From Puniceicoccaceae bacterium (lineage in GTDB: Bacteria > Verrucomicrobiota > Verrucomicrobiia > Opitutales > Coraliomargaritaceae): a stretch of DNA of 43,087 nt. A program made the position numbers and the translations under genes. The notes below the pieces were generated by a model. That model worked only from the letters and a program-made list of their open reading frames with translations, was not told the DNA's origin and searched no databases. Below are positions 26,443 through 34,126 of this stretch, piece after piece; the first letter of the stretch is position 1, and every line of letters starts with the position of its first letter. The DNA lies in contig JAKVCN010000014.1 in NCBI GenBank assembly GCA_022448585.1, forward strand, positions 1 to 43,087, written 5' to 3'.

Positions 26443-27213
26443 ATGACACGTAATTACTTAATCGCTGGTAACTGGAAGATGAATCTCACAGCAAGCGAAA
26501 GTGCGGCCTTAGCAAAAGAGGTTGTCCAACTAGCTAGCCAAAATTCTTCGGTAGATATTTGTGTGAGCCCAACATTTATAGCTTTAGATGCGGTGTCACG
26601 TACGGTGAACGGTTCGCAGGTTTCGCTTGGTGCACAAAATATGCACCAAGAGGTTTCTGGTGCATATACAGGTGAAATCTCTGCTAGTATGCTTGAATCG
26701 CTTGAGGTTGAGTACGTCATATTAGGCCATTCGGAGCGTCGTGAATATTTCGGTGAATCCGATAGTTTGGTCAATCAAAAGACTGTAGCTGCTTTGCAAG
26801 CTGGATTAAAGCCGATTGTTTGCGTAGGCGAGACCCTTGAGCAACGCGAAGCAGACCAAACAATAGCGGTGATTCAATCTCAAGTGGAGGGTGGTCTTGC
26901 TTCTTTGGGTGCGGATTGTGCTGATTCTCTAGTAATCGCTTATGAGCCTGTATGGGCAATTGGAACTGGTAAGACTGCTACGCCTGAGATGGCGGAGGCG
27001 GTTCATGCAGAAATTCGTGCTATGTTGACTGGTTTAATGGGCGAATCAGCAGCTCAAAAAATACGAATTCTATACGGTGGTTCGATGAAGCCGGAAAATG
27101 CTGATGAATTGCTAGCGCAAGCTAATATTGACGGTGGCCTAATTGGAGGCGCTGCATTAAAAGCGGATTCTTTTATTAGTTTAATTGATAGCGCAGCTAA
27201 ACAATCCAACTAA
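26443..27213 (+). CDS. tpiA: triosephosphate isomerase
   Basis: A 256-residue TIM-barrel enzyme that interconverts dihydroxyacetone phosphate and glyceraldehyde 3-phosphate. Catalytic residues are K12 (in AGNWKMN), H96 (in LGHSERR) and E168 (in AYEPVWAIGTGK). The phosphate-binding GGSMKPENA and GGLIGGAAL loops are present. It follows pgk by 37 nt and ends the glycolytic run, with an intrinsic terminator about 24 nt after its stop. Confidence 0.97.
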   Translation: MTRNYLIAGNWKMNLTASESAALAKEVVQLASQNSSVDICVSPTFIALDAVSRTVNGSQVSLGAQNMHQEVSGAYTGEISASMLESLEVEYVILGHSERREYFGESDSLVNQKTVAALQAGLKPIVCVGETLEQREADQTIAVIQSQVEGGLASLGADCADSLVIAYEPVWAIGTGKTATPEMAEAVHAEIRAMLTGLMGESAAQKIRILYGGSMKPENADELLAQANIDGGLIGGAALKADSFISLIDSAAKQSN

Positions 27214-27236
27214 TTTTCTTTCATTAAGAATTTCAC

Positions 27237-27269
27237 AAAAGCCGTAGGATTAGACCTTCGGCTTTTTTT
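27237..27269 (+). terminator. intrinsic terminator after tpiA
   Basis: AAAAGCCG (27237-27244) pairs with CGGCTTTT (27259-27266), with a T-T mismatch and AGG/CCT (27246-27248 with 27255-27257) above it and the loop ATTAGA. A run of seven T follows to 27269. It closes the gap-pgk-tpiA cluster. Confidence 0.83.
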
Positions 27270-27362
27270 ATTGTGATTATGGATTAATATATTTTCAAAT
27301 TTCATTATCGCTTAGCATTTATTTAACAACGAAAGAGCAGTAATCAATAGGGCCTAAGTCGT

Positions 27363-27821
27363 ATGCTTCATATTATTTTATTTAATCCAGAGATTCCTCA
27401 AAATACTGGAAATATTGGACGCTTATGCGCTATTACCGCTTGTCGTTTGCATTTGATTCATCCTCTTGGATTCTCAATTAGTGAGAAGCATTTAAGGCGA
27501 AGTGGCATGGACTACTGGAACAGTCTGGACGTACATCACCACGACTGTTGGGAAGCTTTTAAGGCAAGTAAATTCGCTCCTAATCGCCTATGGCTTTTTA
27601 CTACGAAGGCAGATCATGCTTACTGGGATGTTACTTATAAAGATGAGGATGGATTTGTTTTTGGTAACGAGGGGCACGGAGCTCCAGAATGGTTACATGA
27701 GCAATTGACGGGTCATAGAATTACCATTCCTCATATGAATAATGAGTTACGATCACTTAATTTATCGACTGCTGCTGGAATCGCAACATACGAAGCACTT
27801 CGCCAACTTCGTGCGGACTAA
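27363..27821 (+). CDS. trmL: tRNA (cytidine/uridine-34-2'-O)-methyltransferase
   Basis: A 152-residue SPOUT-class methyltransferase that modifies the wobble ribose of tRNA-Leu isoacceptors. The N-terminal NPEIPQNTGNIGRLC (about residues 8-22) and the SAM-binding knot motifs FGNEGHGAPEW (about residues 99-109) and IPHMNNELRSLNLSTAAGIATYEALRQL are family-typical. It is an independent unit after the tpiA terminator, and convergent with the EamA permease gene 48 nt downstream. Confidence 0.92.
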   Translation: MLHIILFNPEIPQNTGNIGRLCAITACRLHLIHPLGFSISEKHLRRSGMDYWNSLDVHHHDCWEAFKASKFAPNRLWLFTTKADHAYWDVTYKDEDGFVFGNEGHGAPEWLHEQLTGHRITIPHMNNELRSLNLSTAAGIATYEALRQLRAD

Positions 27822-27869
27822 TAATAAAGCTTAAATAACTTTATAATAGTATCTTTACTTAAGAGATAT

Positions 27870-28739
27870 TCACTCACTAACGCTCCCTTTTTTGACTGCA
27901 ATTATAACAGCTGTGACCACAAAAAATCCTCCCGTTAGTAGCCGAAATAAGTCTTCGAGTGCGAGTGACTGGCTCTCTTTAAAGATGAATAGAGATACAA
28001 TGACAGCTAGCGGAACAACTGCATTATTAAATGCAGCTAGTTCGCCAGCATTGGAAAGTGTGGCGCCTTTATTCCATAGAAAAAATCCTAGCCCTGAAGC
28101 GATACAACCGAGGTACAAAATTGCCTGCCACTGAGTAGCGCTCACGACCAGATACTCTGTATTGGAAAAAAATAGACTAAATGCGCCTGCACAAAGCGCT
28201 CCTCCTAATGTAAGCATAGAAAAAACTGCTAAGTCATCGATAAATGGATGCGAGCGTTTCCAGTCTCGATAGGCAATCTGACCATATGCAAAGGAAATCC
28301 CTGCTACTTGCATGAGTGCAAATCCAAGCCAAATATCTCCGCTAGGAGTGCCTTGCACTTTTATTATAGCTGCTCCTATTACAGAAAAAGTTGCTGCTAA
28401 TAGATACCTAGGAGAAAACTTATACTGACGAATGCTGTGTATGAAAACAACATACATTGGTGTGAAAATAGAGAAGAGCGCTACTAGGTGTGATGGAAGA
28501 AATTGATAGGCTTTCATGTAGCAGGTGTACATCAGGCCAAATTGAATCGATCCGTATATGCATAGAAGGAAACAGTTTTTTCCTCCAAGTAATTTTGGGC
28601 GAAAAAATGGTAGCAGTACTAGAGTTGCAAAACTAAGGCGCATAGTTGCAACAAAGAATGCATCCACATTACTTAGTTTACTACCAATCAAGCCAAAGGA
28701 AAATGCCCATAGAACAGAGACAATGGCTAAGTAAATCAT
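27870..28739 (-). CDS. EamA/DMT-family permease
   Basis: A 289-residue inner-membrane protein with about ten hydrophobic segments arranged as two EamA repeats. The first repeat is AIVSVLWAFSFGLIGSKLS to about residue 130, the second starts around residue 145 with IWLGFALMQVAGISFAYGQIAYR. Members of this family export metabolites or drugs, and the substrate cannot be inferred. GGAGG occurs 18 nt before the ATG, too far for a normal ribosome-binding site. The TonB-dependent receptor gene ends 36 nt upstream on the same strand, so the two may share a transcript and may handle the same compound. Confidence 0.83.
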   Translation of the reverse strand: MIYLAIVSVLWAFSFGLIGSKLSNVDAFFVATMRLSFATLVLLPFFRPKLLGGKNCFLLCIYGSIQFGLMYTCYMKAYQFLPSHLVALFSIFTPMYVVFIHSIRQYKFSPRYLLAATFSVIGAAIIKVQGTPSGDIWLGFALMQVAGISFAYGQIAYRDWKRSHPFIDDLAVFSMLTLGGALCAGAFSLFFSNTEYLVVSATQWQAILYLGCIASGLGFFLWNKGATLSNAGELAAFNNAVVPLAVIVSLFIFKESQSLALEDLFRLLTGGFFVVTAVIIAVKKGSVSE

Positions 28740-28775
28740 GCGAGCAGTAAAGTGCAGCCTCCGCTTAAATAACCA

Positions 28776-30668
28776 CTACCAGCGGTAGGTCGCTCCGCAA
28801 GAGGCTTGATCGCCTCGGCCAGGCGTACCGGGCACCTCTTGGTAGTCCTCGTCCCATGCGTTATCTAGAGTAACAAAAAGCTCAAGGTTATCATGCTCAG
28901 GTGGGAAGATACTTAAACTAATGTTTGTGTAGAGTGCTTTACTGCTACTAGTGCGCGCTGGGTTATCGGCTTGCGAGCGCCACTCGTTGTCTAATCGCAC
29001 TTGTACTATATCATTGGGTATCCATATAGCCCCGAGAGTTATCCTGTGGTTCGCGAAGTTAAGGGCGTAAAAACTGCCTATTATTTCTTCGTCACCATAA
29101 TCTTCATCTTTATCTAAAAATGTATAGCTGGCAATCGTTTCTAGAGTGTGCCAGCGCTTTGAAGCGATCAGTTCAATACCAAATGTATTAATATCTACAG
29201 CATTAGCTACACGGTTATTTTCATTCGACCCATAAGTCCAATCGACAAGATCTTTATCCCAGCGGTGAAAAATTGCACCTTCAAACCTCCATTCATGACG
29301 ATTAATCTGACCACCTAACTCTAAATTATTACTCTTTTCACGACTTAAAGCTTTGTTACCAGCAAAAAGATATCCATTAGGGTTACTGTTTAGTGCAGTG
29401 TAACCAGTCGCTTTACTTGCTTCAGAATAAGAGAGATAAATGCTTTGCGAGTTGCCGTTAGAATCAACTTTTTCCCATGTTAGGTCACTAATTATAGATA
29501 GCTCATCTCTCTTACGATTACCGCCGTCGTAGCTTGCGCCAGCACGTAGAGACAAATTATCAATTTCATTAAGATTAAATTGATATTCAGGTAGAACACT
29601 AAGTTTGTAATTTGTGCGCGAGTTGAAGTTACCAAAGGTAAGTGAGTTTGAATCAATAGTATCAGCCATTATTTGTGATGCATAATAGACACCTGTGGCT
29701 TCATTAATCGCATGAAAACCAGACATCGCAATTGAGGTAATCTTGGATTTATGTAAGTAAGGCTTATCTGGATCAGGGGCAAATCGATCATATATATAAT
29801 GATCCGAATTAATTCGATGATAAAGAGCGGACTCCCAATAGCTTTTTTCTGCAGCGTATGTGTGCTTGTGGTTAATTAGAAAAAGTTGTGTATTTAAATC
29901 TTCTGTTTCATTGGATCCAAATGGAGCAGCATATAGTTCTGGCCACCCAAAAAATTTATCTTGGTAACCAGCAAAGAAATCAGTTTGTGAGGTGGGTCCA
30001 ATTAGCTGAAAGCGTGCTGAGGATCTATTGAAATGGTGATCTCCAAATTTTATAGTGCCATCGCTTTCCGAGCGAGAATATTCCAATTCAGCTCCCCATT
30101 TCCATTTCTTATATTTGTTTAAATCACGTTTAAAAGCAGTATGGATACGTTGGAAATTTAAATGGTTATTACCACCTCCAATGGTGATACTCCCAACATT
30201 TACAATTGGGCTCCATTGGTATGCTATAGTACCTGCTGTACTGTTAAAACCGCGAAGTGCATTTTCTGCGCCTGTATAAACCCTTGCCTTGCGCAGCATT
30301 TCTGGAGCAATTGGTAATTCTGTGGAGTAATGTCCTGTTTGTGGGTCTATTAGTGAGGCAGCTCCTACTTTAATGCCAGTACCTTCAAAGGTTCCTCCGC
30401 GAATGTTAATATCGCCTTGAGCTTCTGCCATATTACGCGACTGGAAGTCCATTCGTGGATCAAAATCTAAATTCGATACTAATGACTTAAATGTCGCCGC
30501 TGACCGAATATTGGCAGTTTCTTGGCCTCTTACAGTTAGGGTAGGTAGGGTATATATCGAATTACTTTCACTATTAATAGTAGCTGTAGAATATTTGCCT
30601 TGGCATAGACCTGTAGCAAGTGCTGCAATAGCAAAAGAGTAAATTATGGTGTTTGATTTTTTAAGCAT
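28776..30668 (-). CDS. TonB-dependent outer-membrane receptor
   Basis: A 630-residue TonB-dependent receptor. A signal peptide is at residues 1-24. A TonB-box-like TLTVRGQE is near residues 43-50. The plug domain includes GDINIRGGTFEGTGIKVGA (about residues 85-104) and ALRGFNSTAGTIAY (about residues 140-153). The rest is a beta-barrel rich in aromatic strands ending in YRW. It is on the short side for the family. It would be powered by the TolQ/R/TonB or ExbB/D proteins in this window. The ligand is unknown, and no siderophore or cobalamin genes are near. A GGAA stretch precedes the ATG. A palindrome lies in its promoter region. Confidence 0.9.
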   Translation of the reverse strand: MLKKSNTIIYSFAIAALATGLCQGKYSTATINSESNSIYTLPTLTVRGQETANIRSAATFKSLVSNLDFDPRMDFQSRNMAEAQGDINIRGGTFEGTGIKVGAASLIDPQTGHYSTELPIAPEMLRKARVYTGAENALRGFNSTAGTIAYQWSPIVNVGSITIGGGNNHLNFQRIHTAFKRDLNKYKKWKWGAELEYSRSESDGTIKFGDHHFNRSSARFQLIGPTSQTDFFAGYQDKFFGWPELYAAPFGSNETEDLNTQLFLINHKHTYAAEKSYWESALYHRINSDHYIYDRFAPDPDKPYLHKSKITSIAMSGFHAINEATGVYYASQIMADTIDSNSLTFGNFNSRTNYKLSVLPEYQFNLNEIDNLSLRAGASYDGGNRKRDELSIISDLTWEKVDSNGNSQSIYLSYSEASKATGYTALNSNPNGYLFAGNKALSREKSNNLELGGQINRHEWRFEGAIFHRWDKDLVDWTYGSNENNRVANAVDINTFGIELIASKRWHTLETIASYTFLDKDEDYGDEEIIGSFYALNFANHRITLGAIWIPNDIVQVRLDNEWRSQADNPARTSSSKALYTNISLSIFPPEHDNLELFVTLDNAWDEDYQEVPGTPGRGDQASCGATYRW

Positions 30669-30684
30669 CTATATTTCCATGTAA

Positions 30685-30711
30685 ATCATACAATAGTTCA
30701 ATTGTTAACAA
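30685..30711 (-). promoter_or_regulatory. putative promoter/operator of the TonB-dependent receptor
   Basis: On the minus strand a TATGAT -10-like hexamer (complement of 30685-30690) lies 15 nt from TTGTTA, which belongs to a perfect 10-bp palindrome TTGTTAACAA at 30702-30711. A second GTTAAC is at 30725-30730. The palindrome overlaps the -35 position, where a repressor would act. The spacing is suboptimal and the implied leader is only about 10 nt. Confidence 0.3.
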
Positions 30712-30829
30712 ACTAAAAAAGTAGGTTAACATTAGTAAAAAATTTGAAAATTTATGCAAAATTGTTCTAGAATCCTAAATTCACTCTATTGGTTCGCATT
30801 TAGTCCATTCTGGCTCAAGTAGATTTTTG

Positions 30830-31321
30830 ATGGCACACGATAACAATCAAGAAGTATTCCTTGCCGGTGGATGTCTTTGGGGGGTACAGGAGTTTTTCCG
30901 CTACATTCCTGGCGTTATTTCAACTGAAGCTGGCCGCGCAAATGGAAGTTCGCAGTCGATTGATGGCGTATACGACGGATACGCAGAGTGTGTCCGTATT
31001 ATTTTTGATGCTGATCAGTTATGTGTTATTGATTTAATTCGATATCTTTTTGAAATCATTGATCCATATAGTATTGATAAGCAAGGACCCGACTGTGGAA
31101 GTCAGTACCGAACAGGAGTGTACAGTAGGAGCCATGCCCACCTGCTGATTGCTAGAGATTTTATCGAGCAAAGAGAAGATAGCCGAAATATCGCGGTTGA
31201 AGTATTGCCCTTAGATAATTATGTAAAGAGTCAGCCTGAGCATCAAGATCGGCTGATGCGAATGCCGAATGAACCCTGCCACTTGCCTAAAGATCTCCTG
31301 CACAAATATCGTTATAACTGA
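30830..31321 (+). CDS. msrA: peptide-methionine (S)-S-oxide reductase MsrA
   Basis: A 163-residue enzyme that reduces methionine-S-sulfoxide in proteins. The nucleophile C15 is in AGGCLWG (a variant of the usual GCFWG), and DCGSQYRTGVYS (about residues 87-98) is the substrate-binding motif. A further cysteine (NEPCHLPKD, near residue 150) could be the resolving cysteine. A TTG three bases upstream is ignored in favour of the ATG. It is divergent from the TonB receptor and convergent with htpG. An intrinsic terminator overlaps its stop. Confidence 0.93.
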   Translation: MAHDNNQEVFLAGGCLWGVQEFFRYIPGVISTEAGRANGSSQSIDGVYDGYAECVRIIFDADQLCVIDLIRYLFEIIDPYSIDKQGPDCGSQYRTGVYSRSHAHLLIARDFIEQREDSRNIAVEVLPLDNYVKSQPEHQDRLMRMPNEPCHLPKDLLHKYRYN

Positions 31322-31354
31322 CAGATGTTATATCTTTAGGAATCTGTCTTTTTT
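31320..31354 (+). terminator. msrA terminator inside the htpG 3' end
   Basis: GACAGAT (31320-31326) pairs perfectly with ATCTGTC (31342-31348), followed by a T run at 31349-31354 on the plus strand. The hairpin starts at the msrA stop and includes the last codons (T-D-S) and stop of the convergent htpG. Confidence 0.7.
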
Positions 31355-33300
31355 CGTGTAGTTTTTTTAGTAGCCACTTTCTTTTTAGCCACTTTCTTTT
31401 TAGCCACTTTCTTTGTGTCTGCAGTGCCTACGCTAAGTTTTTCAAGAATATCGTAGTTTCTTTGCACCATAGTACTCGAGTCTTCAAGTAAGCCAGCCGC
31501 CATGCGGGCGTTATCTAGGATTTGTAAGCTAATAATGCTAGCCAGTTCATTATCACTTGTACTTAAATTCGAGAGGTTTTTAACGAGAGGATGACGCGGA
31601 TTAATTTGTAGTTTAGCAGGTGGTTCTCCACCCATCATACCGCCATCTTGCTGCATGGCTTTCATCATCTTGCGCATTTGTGCAGTCATCATTTTATCAC
31701 CACTAACGATCATGGCAGGACTACCAACGAGACGCTCACTTGCAGTGACTTCGCTGACTTGATCCCCTAATTTTTCTTTGATGAATGTACATAAGGAATC
31801 ACTAGCAGCGCTATCTAGCGCAGCTTCTTTGTCCGTGTCCGTTTCAGGAGCGATGGCATCTAAATCAATTTCGTCGCTATCTGCAGAAACGAAACTTTTC
31901 TCCTCAAAACTTCGAGCGTGGTTCATGACGAATTCGTCGACGGGCTCAAACATGAATAAAACTTCAATGTTGCGCCCTTTAAAAGCTTCTAAATACGGGC
32001 CACTTTCTATTGCCGCACGACTAGTTCCAGAAAGGTAAAATATTTCTTTCTGCCCATCAGTTGCACGGGAGAGATAATCAGCTAAGCTCGTGGTTTTACC
32101 TTCTTCGGTATACGAAGATTCATAACGTAGTAACTTTAGGAGTTGATCACGGTGCGTGAAGTCAGTGGTTACACCTTCTTTTAGAAATAAACCGAATTTG
32201 CCCCAGAAATCATCGTATACCTCTGGCTCTTTTTTAGCCTTTTCTTCCAGTAATTTTAAGAAGCGTTTGGTAATTACCTTATTTAACTTCTGAATGAGTG
32301 TGCTGTCTTGCATCGATTCGCGCGAAATGTTGAGTGGTAAATCCGCGCTGTCGACCACTCCACGTACGAACCGCAACCAATCGGGAAGTAAATTTTTAGG
32401 ATCACTGTCGATCAGGACTTTACGGCAGTAAAGAGATACTCCTGGTTCCATTCGCCCGAAGCCAAAGCCTTCCATGTTTTCAGTGGGAGCGTACAGCAGT
32501 GTATTAATTTCTAAGGGAGCATCCGCTGAAAAATGTAACCAAAAGCGCGGCTCATCATATGCATTAGCCTGAAACTTGTAGAATTCTTTGTATTCTTCAT
32601 CAGTGATATCGCTCTTGTTTTTAAGCCAAATTGCTTGAACTGTATTGAGTTCTTCGCCCTCTACCTTTATAGGGAACTGTACGAAGGCGGAGTAGTTTTT
32701 AATGATGCCTTCTAGGCGGTCCTTTTTAGCGAACTCTTTATACTCTTCTTTCAGGTGAAGTAGGATACGTGTTCCGCGGCGCTCGTTTTCAATAACTGCA
32801 ATTTCATAGGCACCTGAGCCATCACTTGACCAATGGAGACTTTCTCCATCATTTTGCCAATTGCGGGTGTAGACATCTACTTTATCTGCCACCATAAAAG
32901 CAGAGTAAAACCCAACACCGAATTGACCTATTAGGTTCTCGTTACGCTCTCCTGATTCTTTAAGAGCATTTAAAAATTGCTTGGATCCTGAGTGAGCAAT
33001 TGTACCCAAATTCTCGATCAACTCACTGCGAGTCATTCCTATGCCAGAATCACATATAGTGATCGTTCCAGCTTCTTCATCAGAGGTCACCTGAATTTCG
33101 AGATCGAGGTCAGCATCAAATATCTCTTTTTCAGTGATTTGTGTATGCCGTAGCTTCTCGGTCGCATCAGATGCATTGGAGATTAACTCACGCACAAAGA
33201 TTTCTTTGTCTGTGTATAAAGAATGAACGACGATATCTAGAACCTGTTTTACTTCGGCTTGGAATTCGTGGCGCTCAGGAGAAGCTGTCTTTTGACTCAT
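31336..33300 (-). CDS. htpG: molecular chaperone HtpG (Hsp90) with basic C-terminal tail
   Basis: A 654-residue Hsp90 chaperone. The N-terminal ATPase motifs are [13 protein letters not shown] (about residues 40-52), DSGIGMT (about residues 84-90) and [11 protein letters not shown] (about residues 124-134). The middle domain includes SRESMQDS. The body ends around residue 620. It is followed by an unusual lysine-rich tail with the repeat KKVAK (about residues 630-645) and [10 protein letters not shown] at the end, resembling histone H1-like tails, encoded by 15-bp tandem repeats. It lies 66 nt downstream of the Bat cluster and may be co-transcribed. It acts in the cytoplasm on stressed client proteins. 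Confidence 0.95.
   Translation of the reverse strand: MSQKTASPERHEFQAEVKQVLDIVVHSLYTDKEIFVRELISNASDATEKLRHTQITEKEIFDADLDLEIQVTSDEEAGTITICDSGIGMTRSELIENLGTIAHSGSKQFLNALKESGERNENLIGQFGVGFYSAFMVADKVDVYTRNWQNDGESLHWSSDGSGAYEIAVIENERRGTRILLHLKEEYKEFAKKDRLEGIIKNYSAFVQFPIKVEGEELNTVQAIWLKNKSDITDEEYKEFYKFQANAYDEPRFWLHFSADAPLEINTLLYAPTENMEGFGFGRMEPGVSLYCRKVLIDSDPKNLLPDWLRFVRGVVDSADLPLNISRESMQDSTLIQKLNKVITKRFLKLLEEKAKKEPEVYDDFWGKFGLFLKEGVTTDFTHRDQLLKLLRYESSYTEEGKTTSLADYLSRATDGQKEIFYLSGTSRAAIESGPYLEAFKGRNIEVLFMFEPVDEFVMNHARSFEEKSFVSADSDEIDLDAIAPETDTDKEAALDSAASDSLCTFIKEKLGDQVSEVTASERLVGSPAMIVSGDKMMTAQMRKMMKAMQQDGGMMGGEPPAKLQINPRHPLVKNLSNLSTSDNELASIISLQILDNARMAAGLLEDSSTMVQRNYDILEKLSVGTADTKKVAKKKVAKKKVATKKTTRKKTDS
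31372..31414. repeat. 15-bp tandem repeat in htpG tail
   Basis: Three copies of the unit AGCCACTTTCTTTTT start at 31372, 31387 and 31402, the last incomplete at 13 nt. They are in frame on the minus strand and encode the repeated K-K-V-A-K of the HtpG C-terminus. The near-identity of copies suggests recent expansion by replication slippage. Confidence 0.9.
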
Positions 33301-33366
33301 AGTTTTGTTTCGTTTGTGGAGTAGGGTTCTTTAAAAAGTTCTAAGTTAGGGCTAAATTATTTAAAA

Positions 33367-34122
33367 TCAAGCATCTGTATTCGATGTTTGTAAGCTTCTA
33401 AAAGCTTTTTTAGGGATCCATCCAGTTGCTCTGCCCTCTGTTTTGACCTTTATATATTCGTTGTGATAGTCAATAATTTGAGCTCGTTCTGCTGGACGAG
33501 CATTACCTATTTGAGGTGCTGCGCTAGCTGGTGCTGATCGCAGTTCGATTGGTTTTTCTGCCATTATAATTCCGCCTGCTTGAGCCCTGCTATTAATGAT
33601 TATTGCGGTAATGCCTACGGGTAGTGTGGCACAACTTAGAATCAGTAGTAATTTAAGAACTGCGCCACTCGAATATCCAGTAAACTTAGGCATTAGAATG
33701 ACTGCTAGTACTATCCAGGCACTAATGGTGCATGTTACGATCCACTGGTTGATTTGTAATAATCGAGCGAATTTTAAATATTTTGGTACCGGTTCTCCAT
33801 AAATACCCAGGCGTTGTTCTCGTAGAGTAGTAAGCTTGAAAGCATATTGATCATTATAGGGATCTAAGCGAAGCGCAGTTTCAATCTGCCAGATGGCATC
33901 TGGTAGCTTATTTAACTTTAAGTAAGTAAGTCCTAAATTATGGTATGCTGCTGCAGATGGGCTGTCTTTTACAGCAGCTTTAAATTTAGAAAGAGCTAGC
34001 TCGTAGTTTTCTGACTCATACGCAGTAATGCCTTGCAAAAATGAGTCTGCGTTTAGTGCCGTACTAAAGAATGTTAGTTCGGCTGTAATAAACACGAAGA
34101 AAATATAAAAGAGTGCTTTCAT
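33367..34122 (-). CDS. BatE-like TPR and SH3-domain protein
   Basis: A 251-residue protein at the end of the Bat cluster. It has an N-terminal signal or anchor segment (residues 1-26) and a TPR block (YESENYELALSKFKAAVKDSPSAAAYHNLGLTYLKLNKLPDAI, about residues 35-85). Two hydrophobic segments follow at about 125-175, then a C-terminal SH3b-like part (ELRSAPASAAPQIGNARPAERAQIID to WIPKKAF, about residues 195-245). This matches BatE of the aerotolerance (Bat) operons. The TPRs and SH3 part are presumed to mediate envelope protein interactions. The 4-nt gap from batD suggests coupling. Confidence 0.82.
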   Translation of the reverse strand: MKALFYIFFVFITAELTFFSTALNADSFLQGITAYESENYELALSKFKAAVKDSPSAAAYHNLGLTYLKLNKLPDAIWQIETALRLDPYNDQYAFKLTTLREQRLGIYGEPVPKYLKFARLLQINQWIVTCTISAWIVLAVILMPKFTGYSSGAVLKLLLILSCATLPVGITAIIINSRAQAGGIIMAEKPIELRSAPASAAPQIGNARPAERAQIIDYHNEYIKVKTEGRATGWIPKKAFRSLQTSNTDA

Positions 34123-34126
34123 CAGT

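Noticed and set aside
31372-31414. CRISPR-like or mobile repeat
   Set aside because: The 15-bp units are adjacent without spacers and encode protein repeats in frame within htpG.
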